Shown: piece by piece, positions 6,853 through 15,540 of the stretch
Position numbering within the stretch: position 1 is the stretch's first letter
Layout of the letters: each line of letters begins with the position of its first letter
Source of the DNA: an uncultured Acidimicrobiales bacterium
GTDB lineage: Bacteria > Actinomycetota > Acidimicrobiia > Acidimicrobiales > UBA10347
DNA: 39,824 nucleotides
Direction of reading: 5' to 3'
Assembly (NCBI GenBank): GCA_937991435.1
Contig: CALKPY010000005.1
Coordinates: 109,854-149,677, forward strand
Made by a program: the position numbers and the translations under genes
The notes under the pieces: model-generated
Told to the model about the DNA's origin: nothing
What the model saw: the letters and a program-made list of their open reading frames with translations, nothing else
The model's database searches: none

Positions 6853-9102
6853 TCAGCCGCCGACCTTTTCAAGCGGGGCCCAAGACAGCAGAACGCGCTT
6901 CTCGCCAACGGTCGGAAAGTTAACGACGGCCTCGGCCTTTTCACCTTCGCCCTCGATCATCAGCACGACACCTTCGCCCCAAGTCGAATGACGAACATCG
7001 TCGCCTACCCGTATTCCCTTCTCATGGGCACCGCTGCGGGTGCGGGCTGGTGCCGTGGGATTCGCGATGCCCGTGCCCAGCGATGGGCCTGCGTTACTAC
7101 TTGCCGAGCGCATCGCTCGTTCGACTCGCGCTTCGCGTTGTTCGGCCCAGCGGTTGCTTCCGGTAGATCGGCTGCTGCGGCGGCGAGACGCTGTGCCTTC
7201 GACTTCTTTAACGAGCACAGCCGGTATCTCGTCAAGGAACCGGCTCGGCGGGTTGTATTGAGTTGCGCCAAACAGTGTGCGACTTGCGGCGTGCGTCAAG
7301 TACAGCCGCTGTTCAGCGCGAGTGATTCCAACGTACGCAAGGCGACGTTCTTCTTCGAGTTCTTCGGGGTCGCCGATGCTGCGCATATGGGGAAACACGC
7401 CGTCTTCCATACCCAAGATGAAGACCGTCGGATACTCAAGCCCTTTGGCCGAGTGCATGGTCATCAGCACCACCGAAGACCCCTCGTCGTCGAGCGCGTC
7501 GGTGTCGCTGACCAAGGCGATTTGTTCGAGGAACTCAGCAACATCGCCAAAGTCCGAAGCCGCACCGATCAATTCACCCAGATTCTCAAGCCGACCATCA
7601 GCTTCGACGCTGCGGTCAGCTTCGAGCGCCCCCCGGTAGCCAGAAACGTCAAGCAGATGGTCGAGCACGACCGCCGGCCCTTCGTCGAGCATGAGTTCGG
7701 CGGAGATCAAAAGATCGAGGAACTTGTTGATGCCAGCTACGGCCTTGCCCGAAACTCCCGCCTCGGGTGCCACTTTGAGCGCCTCGATAAACGGAAGCCC
7801 ATGCGCTGCCGCCCACACATCGAGGCGAGCAATCGAACTGTCACCGACGCCGCGGCGCGGCGTGTTCAGCACCCGCTTGACGCTCACTTCGTCGACCGGA
7901 TTCACGACCGCTTTGAGATAGGCCATGGCATCTTTGATCTCGCGCCGGTCATAGAACCGGGTGCCGCCCAAGACCTTGTAAGGGATCCCGACCCGCATCA
8001 TGTATTCCTCGAGCACCCGGCTCTGAGCGTTGGTGCGGTAGAACACCGCCATCTCGCCCCAGCGGTAGTGCTCAGACTCGTTCAGTCGCGACAGCTCATG
8101 GGCGACCCATCGAGCCTCGTCGCCTTCGTCTTCGGCGTGATAACGAATGATTGGTTCGCCGGGACCCTGCTCAGTCCACAGCGTCTTTGGTTTGCGGCCA
8201 GGGTTGTGGTCGATGACCGCATTGGCGGCATCGAGAATCGTCTGCGATGACCGGTAGTTCTGTTCAAGTACGACGGTGGTTGCATCGGGAAACGCATTTT
8301 CGAACTCGAGAATGTTGCGGATATCTGCTTTGCGGAACCGGTAGATCGACTGGTCTGCGTCGCCGACCACGCACACGTTGCGGTGCTGGGCGCCGAGTTG
8401 CAGAACGAGTTCGTTCTGCACCGGGTTGGTGTCTTGGTACTCATCGACCAGTACATGCTCAAATCGGCGCTGCCACGTTTCGAGAACAGCGGGGTTCGAG
8501 CGAAACAAGCGCACCGTCACCGACAGCAGGTCGTCGAAGTCCATTGCTCCGGCGCCCTTGATTCGGCGTTGGTATTCCGCGAATACCTCGGCGATACGGC
8601 GCTCGTGAGACTGCTCTGCCCGCTCAAGGAATTGCTCAGGGTCATAGCCCTCGTTCTTGGCAGCGCTTATTGCGGAGTGCACCGAACGCGGGGGGAAGCG
8701 CTTTGAATCAACATTGAGATCTCGCAGCACGTAGCCGGTCAGGCGTACAGCATCGGCGTGGTCATAGATGGTGAACGAACTCGGATAGCCGGCAACCGCA
8801 GCCTCTCGACGCAGAATCCGCACACAGGCGGAGTGAAAGGTCGACACCCACATCTTCTGGGCGACCGGACCCACGAGTGCCTCGACGCGATGTTTCATCT
8901 CGTTCGCGGCCTTGTTGGTAAAGGTGATCGCCAGAATCGAAAATGGCGAAACACCGTTTTCTTGAATCAGTCGACCAATGCGATGGGTGAGCACCCGGGT
9001 CTTACCGCTACCAGCACCCGCAATAACCAGCAGTGGCCCGACGTCGTGCAGTACGGCTTCTTCCTGGTCGGGGTTGAGGCCATCGAGCATTTCCAGCGTC
9101 AC
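6853..9102 (-). CDS. pcrA: ATP-dependent DNA helicase PcrA/UvrD (superfamily 1)
   Basis: A 749-residue 3'-5' DNA helicase for nucleotide excision and mismatch repair and for removing RecA from DNA. Walker A lies at 28-35 (AGAGSGKT), the Walker B region reads VDEYQDTNP, and the motif III-VI segments DADQSIYRF, EQNYRSS, MTMHSAKGLEYP and YVGITRA are all present. The C-terminal 50 residues form the RNA-polymerase-interacting Tudor-like domain usual in PcrA (DDVRHSTWGEGVV). I place the start at GTG 9102 because a TAGGGT hexamer ends 6 nt before it; ATG at 9090 is the alternative. Length is normal for the family. It is transcribed divergently from the oxidoreductase gene at 9209. Confidence 0.95.
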   Translation of the reverse strand: MTLEMLDGLNPDQEEAVLHDVGPLLVIAGAGSGKTRVLTHRIGRLIQENGVSPFSILAITFTNKAANEMKHRVEALVGPVAQKMWVSTFHSACVRILRREAAVAGYPSSFTIYDHADAVRLTGYVLRDLNVDSKRFPPRSVHSAISAAKNEGYDPEQFLERAEQSHERRIAEVFAEYQRRIKGAGAMDFDDLLSVTVRLFRSNPAVLETWQRRFEHVLVDEYQDTNPVQNELVLQLGAQHRNVCVVGDADQSIYRFRKADIRNILEFENAFPDATTVVLEQNYRSSQTILDAANAVIDHNPGRKPKTLWTEQGPGEPIIRYHAEDEGDEARWVAHELSRLNESEHYRWGEMAVFYRTNAQSRVLEEYMMRVGIPYKVLGGTRFYDRREIKDAMAYLKAVVNPVDEVSVKRVLNTPRRGVGDSSIARLDVWAAAHGLPFIEALKVAPEAGVSGKAVAGINKFLDLLISAELMLDEGPAVVLDHLLDVSGYRGALEADRSVEADGRLENLGELIGAASDFGDVAEFLEQIALVSDTDALDDEGSSVVLMTMHSAKGLEYPTVFILGMEDGVFPHMRSIGDPEELEEERRLAYVGITRAEQRLYLTHAASRTLFGATQYNPPSRFLDEIPAVLVKEVEGTASRRRSSRSTGSNRWAEQREARVERAMRSASSNAGPSLGTGIANPTAPARTRSGAHEKGIRVGDDVRHSTWGEGVVLMIEGEGEKAEAVVNFPTVGEKRVLLSWAPLEKVGG

Positions 9103-9108
9103 ATTTGC

Positions 9109-9114
9109 ACCCTA
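9109..9114 (-). promoter_or_regulatory. Putative -10 box of pcrA (leaderless)
   Basis: TAGGGT on the minus strand, followed by six bases and then the GTG start. This TANNNT-N6 spacing places the expected transcription start on the start codon. The identical hexamer and spacing occur before the gene at 30615. Confidence 0.55.
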
Positions 9115-9197
9115 TGCGTTGAGTCGGCGCGCGAAGTGTTCCCGCACGAGCTTCCACTCGTCGTTCGTTGGGCGAGGTTGTCGCGATGTCGAGAACG

Positions 9198-9203
9198 TAG
9201 TCT
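9198..9203 (+). promoter_or_regulatory. Putative -10 box of the LLM oxidoreductase gene (leaderless)
   Basis: TAGTCT lies five bases before the ATG at 9209, and no Shine-Dalgarno sequence is visible. A leaderless transcript is likely. It supports this ATG over upstream in-frame starts, which would overlap the divergent pcrA. Confidence 0.5.
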
Positions 9204-9208
9204 GCGGT

Positions 9209-10138
9209 ATGGCTCACCCCTTCAGGTTCAGTGCTTCCCTCGGTTCCCTCGACGCCGCTGATTTGGTCGCGAACGCGCAATTAGCTGAAGAACTCGGCTA
9301 TTCCGCTGTCACATTGCCAGACCATTTCGACAACCAGCCCGCTCCCCTTGTTGGACTCACCGCTGCAGCGATGGCGACCACCACGCTTCGAGTTCTGCCG
9401 CTCGTGCTCGCCAACGACTATCGACAACCGCTCGTGCTCGCCAAAGAAATCGCGAGCCTCGACGCCCTCACGGGTGGCCGTGTCGACTTCGGTCTCGGCG
9501 CAGGTTGGATGCGCGCTGACTACGAGCAAGCGGGCATCCCCTACGACACACCGGGAACCCGCATCGCTCGTCTCGCCGAATCTGTCGACATCATCACCGC
9601 GTTGCTCGACGGAGAAAAGATCGACCATAAGGGCACCCATTACACAATCACCGGCCAGCTGGCACCGCCTCTTCCAGTTCAGGCAGGTGGGATCCCGCTG
9701 ATGCTCGCGGGCGGCAAACAAAAAATGCTGACCCTTGCAGGATCCAAGGCAGACATCGTCGGAATCAACCCTGGGTTGACGGCTGGAGTTATCGATGAGA
9801 GGGCCGGCCGCGACAGCACACAAGCCCAGACAGACCGCAAGTTGCAATGGGTACGAGATGGTGCTGGCGACCGGTTCGACTCAATCGAACTCCAAACGAG
9901 AATTCACGTTGCGATGATTACCGACGACCGCGATTCCGTAGCTGCTGACCTTGCACCGGTACTTGGTATCTCTGCCGAAGAGGCCCTTGCATCACCGCAC
10001 GCGCTCGTCGGCACCGTCGGGCAATGCATCGACGAGATGCGCCGCTGGCGCGATCGTTGGGGAATCAGCTTTGTGTCGATAAACGGCGAGAACATGCGCG
10101 AGTTTGCGCCAGTTGTCGAAGCTCTCGCCGGGGCCTGA
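9209..10138 (+). CDS. Luciferase-like (LLM class) F420-dependent oxidoreductase
   Basis: A 309-residue TIM-barrel protein of the bacterial luciferase/F420 superfamily. Characteristic segments are the N-terminal HPFRFSASLGS, LAEELGYSAVTLPDHF, the LVLAKEIASLDALTGGRVDFGLGAG stretch in short form, GIPLMLAGG and the C-terminal VGTVGQCIDEMRRW. It most resembles the actinobacterial subfamily TIGR03621, for which reduced coenzyme F420 is the presumed cofactor; the substrate is unknown. An open frame runs further upstream, but ATG 9209 gives the usual family N-terminus and has a -10-like box at the right distance. It is a single-gene unit upstream of the S1-protein leader. Confidence 0.85.
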   Translation: MAHPFRFSASLGSLDAADLVANAQLAEELGYSAVTLPDHFDNQPAPLVGLTAAAMATTTLRVLPLVLANDYRQPLVLAKEIASLDALTGGRVDFGLGAGWMRADYEQAGIPYDTPGTRIARLAESVDIITALLDGEKIDHKGTHYTITGQLAPPLPVQAGGIPLMLAGGKQKMLTLAGSKADIVGINPGLTAGVIDERAGRDSTQAQTDRKLQWVRDGAGDRFDSIELQTRIHVAMITDDRDSVAADLAPVLGISAEEALASPHALVGTVGQCIDEMRRWRDRWGISFVSINGENMREFAPVVEALAGA

Positions 10139-10290
10139 GTTCCACAGCAACTCTCGACAATGCCGCAACGCCCGGAAGTCCGCGCTGGCTACACGGCGCG
10201 AGTCGCCCGTTCCGGTGGCAACATAGAACTTCTTGACGGTTGTGACGTCGTTCGCGGCATCTCAACCAACCGAACCAACCATTCATGACC

Positions 10291-10306
10291 GAGACCCTTA
10301 GGTCTC
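10291..10306 (+). promoter_or_regulatory. Leader hairpin 1 upstream of the S1-domain gene
   Basis: A perfect 6-bp inverted repeat, GAGACC-CTTA-GGTCTC, with a 4-nt loop. It ends 37 nt before the ATG at 10344 and should fold in the mRNA. It is followed directly by AAGGAG, a Shine-Dalgarno-like sequence with no start codon at usable distance. No poly-U follows, so it is not a typical terminator. The rest of the 205-bp gap (10139-10290) shows nothing recognisable. Confidence 0.6.
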
Positions 10307-10310
10307 AAGG

Positions 10311-10326
10311 AGCGGCAGCCGCCGCT
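10311..10326 (+). promoter_or_regulatory. Leader hairpin 2 upstream of the S1-domain gene
   Basis: A second perfect inverted repeat, AGCGGC-AGCC-GCCGCT, again with a 6-bp stem and 4-nt loop, four bases after the first hairpin. It lies just before the true ribosome site (AGGA, 10334-10337). Its 5' arm includes the last two bases of the AAGGAG element, so folding could hide that site. Confidence 0.6.
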
Positions 10327-10343
10327 ACAGAACAGGAAACGCC

Positions 10344-12185
10344 ATGCCTATTGAAGACACACCGCCAATTGAAGACACACCGCTTACCGAAGAAGCACCG
10401 CCTACCGAAGAAGCACCTAACGGTGCAAGCACGCCTACCGGTGACTCCATAACCAACGAAGAACTATCGATTGAAATCCCCGTTGTCGACGATGTTGTTC
10501 CCGCCGCTACCGGTGTCACCACCGACGCGATCGTGACCGAATCAACCGACTCGCCGACCGAATCAGCGGTGGTCGATGTGGCCGCGGCCGAATCAACCCC
10601 GCAGCCGGCACCAGCCGCTTCGACTTCAGAAGCGCCTGAGCCTGCTGCAGCGCCAGAAGCCGCAACGGCGCCTTCCTCTGAGCCAGCGGCTGTCACCGAC
10701 TCGGCAGCATCACCAGAACCAGAACCCCCGGTTGCTTCGGCAGAACCCGCAGCATCACCAGAAGCCGCGCCATCACCAGAACCTGCGGCTGCGCCGGCAG
10801 TCGAGGCAGCGTCGAGCGCACCAGCTGAGCAGACAGCGCCTATGTCGCCCGCACCCGGTGCGCACCCCACGATCGGCGACACAGCAATGCCAGGCGCCAT
10901 CCCACCTACCCCGGCGGGTCCGCCTGCAGACCTCACAGATGGCTTGGGTCTTCCCGACGACGGCGTAATCCTTGGTCCACCGAATCTTGGCGGCTTCGAG
11001 AGCGGCGAAATCATCACCGGAACCGTGCTTACGGTTACCAGCCGCGAAGCCGAGATCGACCTCGGCGACGGCAAGATCGGCGTCGTTGGCGAACGACACT
11101 GGAGCTCAGGCGATCAGACCGATATGACCACAGTGGTCAAGACCGGCGACACGGTTGAAGCCGCAGTTCTCGCGCGCGCTGATGTCAAAAAGCGCATCAC
11201 GTTGAGCCGCATCTGGGCGCAGCAGAAACGAGGCTGGGAGACCGCCGAGGCCGCCGCAAAAGACAAGACCGATCTAAGCGCTACCGTCGTCGAGACGGTC
11301 AAGGGCGGCATATCGCTTGACGTCAACGGGGTGCGAGCATTCATGCCAGCATCACTTGTGGATCTCAACACGGTCACCGACCTCAAGTCATTCATCGGCC
11401 AGACGTTCGACGTTCGGGTAATCGAAGCTGACCGAAACAAGGCTCGTCTGATCGTGAGCCGAAAGGCCGCTCTGCGCGCTACGCAGCGACACGAAGCTCG
11501 TACCGCAATGGCCAAGTTCGAAGTGGGCCAGGAGATCACCGGCAAGGTCGCCCAGATCACCGACTTCGGGGCCTTCGTCGACGTAGACGGTGTTCGGGGT
11601 CTCGTACACAAGAGCGAAATCGGTTGGAGCCGAGCACGTGACCCGCAGCGTGACCTTCAAGTCGGCCAGCAGGTCACGGTTCGGGTTCTCAAGGTCCAAC
11701 CCTCGAAGAACCGTCTCGGCCTGTCGATGCGGGCCGGAGCCGACCCGATCAAGGCAATCGCTAAGGGCGACCGTTTCGAGGGCACCGTGACCCGCCTCGT
11801 CGACTTCGGAGCTTTTGTTGAGCTTCCTGATGGCGGAGAAGGCCTGGTGCACGTGTCTGAGATGGCCGAATATCGGGTGTTTGCCCCAGAAGAGGTCGTG
11901 ATGCCTGGCGAGAAGGTCGCCGTCAAGGTGATCAAGGTCGACCGCAAGCGTCGTACGATCGACCTCTCAATTGCTCAAGCGGTTGTCCCTGACTCCCCCG
12001 CGGAGATTGCCGCCCGCGAAGCCGCCAAAGAGCGAGCGGCTGCCGAAGCTGAAAAGCAGGCGGCTGCCAAGTCAGAAACCGCGGCGCCCTCAACGGCCGC
12101 CGAAGCGGGTGACGACGAACATGCCGAAGACGCCGCGGGTTCGACTCCAGCAAGCCCCGAGGCGTCGTCTTCAGAAGACGAGTAG
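10344..12185 (+). CDS. S1 RNA-binding domain protein, ribosomal protein S1-like
   Basis: A 613-residue protein. Residues 1-215 are a disordered Pro/Ala/Glu-rich extension that opens with four hexapeptide repeats. Four S1 (OB-fold) domains follow at about 221-290, 308-375, 394-463 and 475-545. The last two are the most canonical (GKVAQITDFGAFVDVDG, GTVTRLVDFGAFVELPDG). The tail (546-613) is Ala/Glu-rich and ends in an acidic patch. Four S1 domains is the count of actinobacterial ribosomal protein S1, which binds mRNA on the 30S subunit, but the long acidic N-terminal extension is not part of classical S1. It could be this organism's RpsA or a paralogue. AGGA lies 6 nt before the ATG. Its stop directly abuts the stop of the convergent gene. 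Confidence 0.88.
   Translation: MPIEDTPPIEDTPLTEEAPPTEEAPNGASTPTGDSITNEELSIEIPVVDDVVPAATGVTTDAIVTESTDSPTESAVVDVAAAESTPQPAPAASTSEAPEPAAAPEAATAPSSEPAAVTDSAASPEPEPPVASAEPAASPEAAPSPEPAAAPAVEAASSAPAEQTAPMSPAPGAHPTIGDTAMPGAIPPTPAGPPADLTDGLGLPDDGVILGPPNLGGFESGEIITGTVLTVTSREAEIDLGDGKIGVVGERHWSSGDQTDMTTVVKTGDTVEAAVLARADVKKRITLSRIWAQQKRGWETAEAAAKDKTDLSATVVETVKGGISLDVNGVRAFMPASLVDLNTVTDLKSFIGQTFDVRVIEADRNKARLIVSRKAALRATQRHEARTAMAKFEVGQEITGKVAQITDFGAFVDVDGVRGLVHKSEIGWSRARDPQRDLQVGQQVTVRVLKVQPSKNRLGLSMRAGADPIKAIAKGDRFEGTVTRLVDFGAFVELPDGGEGLVHVSEMAEYRVFAPEEVVMPGEKVAVKVIKVDRKRRTIDLSIAQAVVPDSPAEIAAREAAKERAAAEAEKQAAAKSETAAPSTAAEAGDDEHAEDAAGSTPASPEASSSEDE
10347..10418 (+). repeat. 18-bp tandem repeat at the 5' end of the S1-domain gene
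   Basis: Four imperfect 18-bp units begin right after the ATG and encode PIEDTP, PIEDTP, LTEEAP and PTEEAP. Units 1 and 2 are almost identical in DNA, as are units 3 and 4, which suggests recent duplication in an unstructured tail. Confidence 0.85.
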
Positions 12186-12776
12186 TTAGTGGTCGGAAAC
12201 AGTCCGACCAAGCAACGCGAGAAGCCGTGTCGAAGCCGTCGCCTCTGGCGGCGGCTCGACGGGCGGACCATACGAGTCGGTCGTACCGAGCTTTGGTGCG
12301 ACCGACTGCCAGAAATCAAGCAACCACTCGGCGTTGTTGTCGCTGATCGGTTCAGGTCGACCCAGAGCGACTCCGAGATCCCATGTGTGCACTACGTTGT
12401 CGGTGATCCGGTTGCCGAGCAGTTGCTTCCCAGACACGAGTCCAACATCAATGGCGTAGTCGGCCTCGGCGACTCCGGGTGCCCGCACCGTTTCGATCGC
12501 AAGTAACGCAGTACCGCGCCAGGTCGTCATTGGCGTCAGGCCCAATAGGTCGCTTCCGAAGTCGGTTTGGGCCGAGGTCGACTCGCCCTTCAACACGCTC
12601 GTGAAGTGAGCCTCGCCCAGCACAACATGGGCAACGAGGTCGCGTACTGTCCAGTCACCGCATGGAGTTGAACGATCCCATTCGTGGTCGGCAATTCCCT
12701 GCACGCCTTCGCCGAAACCGGCGACTGCGCCGATATAGCGCTTTATGAGTTGGTCTGAATCGAACTCATCGGTCAC
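12186..12776 (-). CDS. DinB/mycothiol-dependent maleylpyruvate isomerase-fold protein (TIGR03086 type)
   Basis: A 196-residue helical-bundle protein of the actinobacterial TIGR03086 group. The N-terminal segment with CGDWTVRDLVAHV supplies His50, and NRITDNVVHTWDLGVALG supplies Asp126 and His130. These match the three-residue metal site (His, ExxxH) of mycothiol-dependent maleylpyruvate isomerase, with Asp replacing Glu. Members are thought to be metal-dependent enzymes that use mycothiol, but the reaction is unknown here. It lies 7 bp after guaA on the same strand, so it is probably co-transcribed. Its TAA stop abuts the stop of the S1 gene with no base between. Confidence 0.8.
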   Translation of the reverse strand: MTDEFDSDQLIKRYIGAVAGFGEGVQGIADHEWDRSTPCGDWTVRDLVAHVVLGEAHFTSVLKGESTSAQTDFGSDLLGLTPMTTWRGTALLAIETVRAPGVAEADYAIDVGLVSGKQLLGNRITDNVVHTWDLGVALGRPEPISDNNAEWLLDFWQSVAPKLGTTDSYGPPVEPPPEATASTRLLALLGRTVSDH

Positions 12777-12783
12777 CCGGCGG

Positions 12784-14316
12784 TCACTCCCACTCGATCG
12801 TGCCTGGCGGCTTCGACGTAATGTCGTAGGCCACGCGGTTGACTCCGTCGACCTCGTTGATCACGCGGCTTGAGATCGTTTCGAGCACGTCGTAGGGAAT
12901 GCGCGCCCAGTCTGCAGTCATGACATCTTCACTCGTCACGGCCCGCACGATGATTGGATAGCCGTAGGTGCGCTCATCGCCCATTACGCCGACGCTTCGA
13001 ATGTCAGGAAGCACAGCAAACGACTGAAATATTTCGCGCTCGAGTCCAGCGTCTCGCAGCACTTCGCGCACGATGAAGTCGGCGCGCTGTAGAACATCGA
13101 CTTTGTCTGGGGTGACCTCGCCGATGATTCGCACGCCCAGCCCTGGGCCGGGGAATGGCTGACGCCAGACAATCTCGTCGGGCAGGCCGAGTTCAGTGCC
13201 AAGTTTGCGGACCTCGTCTTTGAACAGGGTTCGCAGCGGCTCGACAAGCTCGAACTGCATGTCGTCGGGTAGACCACCCACGTTGTGGTGGCTCTTGATG
13301 GTCGACGCGTGCTTCGATCCAGATTCGATCACATCGGGGTAGAGCGTGCCCTGTACGAGGAAGTTGGCGTCTTCGATGCCGCCACTTGCCCGCTCAAAGA
13401 CTCGAATAAAGGTCTCGCCGATTGCCTTTCGCTTTGCCTCGGGTTCAGTGAGCCCAACAAGCTTCGCAAAGAAGTCGTCAGCCGCGTGCACATGAATCAG
13501 TTCGATTCCCTGCGTTTTCTGGAAAGTCTCGACTACCTGATCGCTCTCATGAAGGCGCATGAGCCCGGTGTCGACATAGACACAGGTCAACTGAGCCCCA
13601 ATGGCACGGTGCACGATGGCTGCGGCGACAGCGGAATCAACGCCGCCCGACAGGCCACAGATGGCACGCCCGGCGCCAACCTGTTGCCGAATGGCCTCGA
13701 CCTGTTCGTCGATGATGTTCGCCATAGTCCATTCGCGTGCGATCCCGGAACGATCGAGCCAGTTCTCGATCAGCTCTTGTCCGTGTGGCGTATGCGAAAC
13801 CTCGGGGTGATACTGCACGCCACAGATCAGTTCGCTTTCAAACGCTGCCACCGGTGCGTTAGCGGTCGAGGCGGTGACCACAAAGTTGTCAGGAAGCTCG
13901 CTGATGCAGTCGAAGTGACTCATCCAGACCGATTGGTTGATCGGTTGCCCAGCCAGCAAGCCCTGAGTCGCGCTGAGAGTCAAGTCTGTTCGGCCGTACT
14001 CACCAGCTTCGAATCGGCTTACGACGCCACCGAGCTGGCTGGCAATCAGTTGCGCGCCATAGCAGATGCCCAGGATCGGCACGCCAAGGTCGTACACGCC
14101 CGGATCGATTGCCGGAGCGTCGTCGACGTTGACCGATGCGGGGCCGCCACTGAAGATGATTCCCGCGGGGTTAAGGGCTGCAAACTCTGCCGCGGTCAGG
14201 TCGTGAGCGACGATTTCGCTATACGCATTGGCTTCGCGGACTCGGCGTGCGATCAGTTGCGCGTATTGCGCACCGAAGTCAACGACCAGAACGGCCCCGT
14301 CTTGCAGATCGGTCAA
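12784..14316 (-). CDS. guaA: GMP synthase (glutamine-hydrolysing)
   Basis: A 510-residue enzyme converting XMP, glutamine and ATP to GMP, the last step of guanine nucleotide synthesis. The N-terminal class I glutamine amidotransferase has Cys85 in GICYGAQ and His170/Glu172 in QYHPEV. The ATP-pyrophosphatase domain has its P-loop SGGVDS at 223-228, and the C-terminal dimerisation domain ends with the family signature KPPGTIEWE. The start is TTG at 14316. No ATG or GTG precedes the conserved [12 protein letters not shown] strand in frame, and the TTGA overlaps the guaB3 stop, indicating translational coupling. Length is typical. Confidence 0.96.
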   Translation of the reverse strand: MTDLQDGAVLVVDFGAQYAQLIARRVREANAYSEIVAHDLTAAEFAALNPAGIIFSGGPASVNVDDAPAIDPGVYDLGVPILGICYGAQLIASQLGGVVSRFEAGEYGRTDLTLSATQGLLAGQPINQSVWMSHFDCISELPDNFVVTASTANAPVAAFESELICGVQYHPEVSHTPHGQELIENWLDRSGIAREWTMANIIDEQVEAIRQQVGAGRAICGLSGGVDSAVAAAIVHRAIGAQLTCVYVDTGLMRLHESDQVVETFQKTQGIELIHVHAADDFFAKLVGLTEPEAKRKAIGETFIRVFERASGGIEDANFLVQGTLYPDVIESGSKHASTIKSHHNVGGLPDDMQFELVEPLRTLFKDEVRKLGTELGLPDEIVWRQPFPGPGLGVRIIGEVTPDKVDVLQRADFIVREVLRDAGLEREIFQSFAVLPDIRSVGVMGDERTYGYPIIVRAVTSEDVMTADWARIPYDVLETISSRVINEVDGVNRVAYDITSKPPGTIEWE

Positions 14317-15476
14317 CGTCCCATGCCGACAGCTTGTGCCTTTTGCAGGCTCTTGCCTTCGGTTTGCAGCGCTGGCGCCACCATCAACTCAGCCTTTTGG
14401 AACTCTTTGAGCGTGAGGTGTCCCGTGGTAGCCATCGAGGTACGCAACCCACCCATCAGATTTACTCGGCCATCATTTTCGCGGGCCGGGCCGACGAGGA
14501 TTTCTTCGAGGGTGCCTCGCACATCGGTCTTGACCCGTGCACCGCGAGGAAGCGTGGGATGGAACGTCGCCATACCCCAGTGGTAACCCTGCCCGGGTGC
14601 TTCTTGTGCTGCAGCCAGGGGCGAGCCGATCATGACGGCGTCGGCACCACACACGATTGCCTTGGCAATGTCACCGCCGGTAGCCATGCCGCCGTCAGCG
14701 ATTACATGGCAGTACACGCCGGTTTCATCGAGGTGACGCATGCGTGCGGCCCGAGCGTCGGCAATTGCGGTGGCCTGGGGAACCCCAATGCCGAGTACGC
14801 CGCGTGTGGTGCACGCATGCCCTGGGCCAACACCTACGAGGATTCCTGCTGCTCCGGCCCGCATGAGGTGCAGGGCTGCTTCGTAGCTTGCGCAACCGCC
14901 GACGATCGCCGGAATGGGCAAGTTGCGAATGACGTCTTTGAGATTCAGCGGCTCGGACTTTGTCGACTTGTGTTCGGCGGTGACGACGGTGCCTTGAATC
15001 ACCAACATGTCGAGTTCCGCAGCGAGCACTGCGTCGAGATACTGCGTTGTGCGTTGTGGAGTCAACGAGGCGCAAGCGACGACGCCCGCTTCTTTGATCT
15101 CGCGAATTCGTTGCGTGATCAGTTCGGGTTTGATCGGCTCTTGGTAGATCTCCTGCATGCGCAGTGTGGCCTTTTCGGTGTCAAGGCTTGAGATCTCGGT
15201 GAACACGGCCTCGGGATCGTCGTATCGGGTCCAGAGACCCTCAAGGTTGAGCACGCCCGACGCGCCAAGCTTGCCAAGGCGCACCGCCGTGTCGGGACTG
15301 ACCACGCCGTCCATCGCCGATGCCATCACCGGTAGGTCGAATCGGTAGGCGTCGATTTCCCATGCGAGGTCAACATCTTCTGGGTCGCGCGTACGCCGAC
15401 TTGGCACAATGGCCACGTCGTCGAATCCGTAGGCTCGTCGGCCCGATTTTCCGAGTCCGATATCGATCTGGACCAT
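14313..15476 (-). CDS. guaB3: GuaB3-family IMP dehydrogenase-like protein
   Basis: A 387-residue IMPDH/GMP reductase-family TIM barrel without the CBS domain pair of classical GuaB, which is the form called GuaB3 in Actinobacteria. The catalytic Cys222 is present in the loop GPGHACTTR, along with the phosphate-binding segment [16 protein letters not shown] and the N-terminal [17 protein letters not shown]. It is expected to act on IMP/XMP/GMP interconversion; whether it is a dehydrogenase or a reductase cannot be read from sequence. I use ATG 15476 because the upstream in-frame ATG at 15503 would add nine poorly conserved residues. It is the first gene of the guaB3-guaA-DinB operon, and the 64-bp gap upstream is shared with a divergent gene. 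Confidence 0.92.
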   Translation of the reverse strand: MVQIDIGLGKSGRRAYGFDDVAIVPSRRTRDPEDVDLAWEIDAYRFDLPVMASAMDGVVSPDTAVRLGKLGASGVLNLEGLWTRYDDPEAVFTEISSLDTEKATLRMQEIYQEPIKPELITQRIREIKEAGVVACASLTPQRTTQYLDAVLAAELDMLVIQGTVVTAEHKSTKSEPLNLKDVIRNLPIPAIVGGCASYEAALHLMRAGAAGILVGVGPGHACTTRGVLGIGVPQATAIADARAARMRHLDETGVYCHVIADGGMATGGDIAKAIVCGADAVMIGSPLAAAQEAPGQGYHWGMATFHPTLPRGARVKTDVRGTLEEILVGPARENDGRVNLMGGLRTSMATTGHLTLKEFQKAELMVAPALQTEGKSLQKAQAVGMGR

Positions 15477-15540
15477 GACAAAACACCCTGCAGTCGGCGA
15501 CAATGCGACCCACCGACTCTATAGGGCAAGGAAGTCTGCG

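Noticed and set aside
6988-8250. A 420-codon plus-strand open frame inside pcrA
   Set aside because: It is antisense to well-conserved helicase motifs, its translation is Arg/His-rich with no domain, and long shadow frames are expected at this G+C content.
10291-10326. Possible intrinsic terminator of the oxidoreductase gene
   Set aside because: The stems are short, lie about 150 bp beyond the stop and are not followed by a T-run; a leader function for the next gene fits better.
13285-14586. A 433-codon plus-strand open frame across guaA and guaB3
   Set aside because: It is entirely antisense to two conserved enzymes and resembles no protein family.
14247-15191. A 314-codon plus-strand open frame inside guaB3
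   Set aside because: A shadow of the conserved barrel coding sequence, with no ribosome site or recognisable domain.
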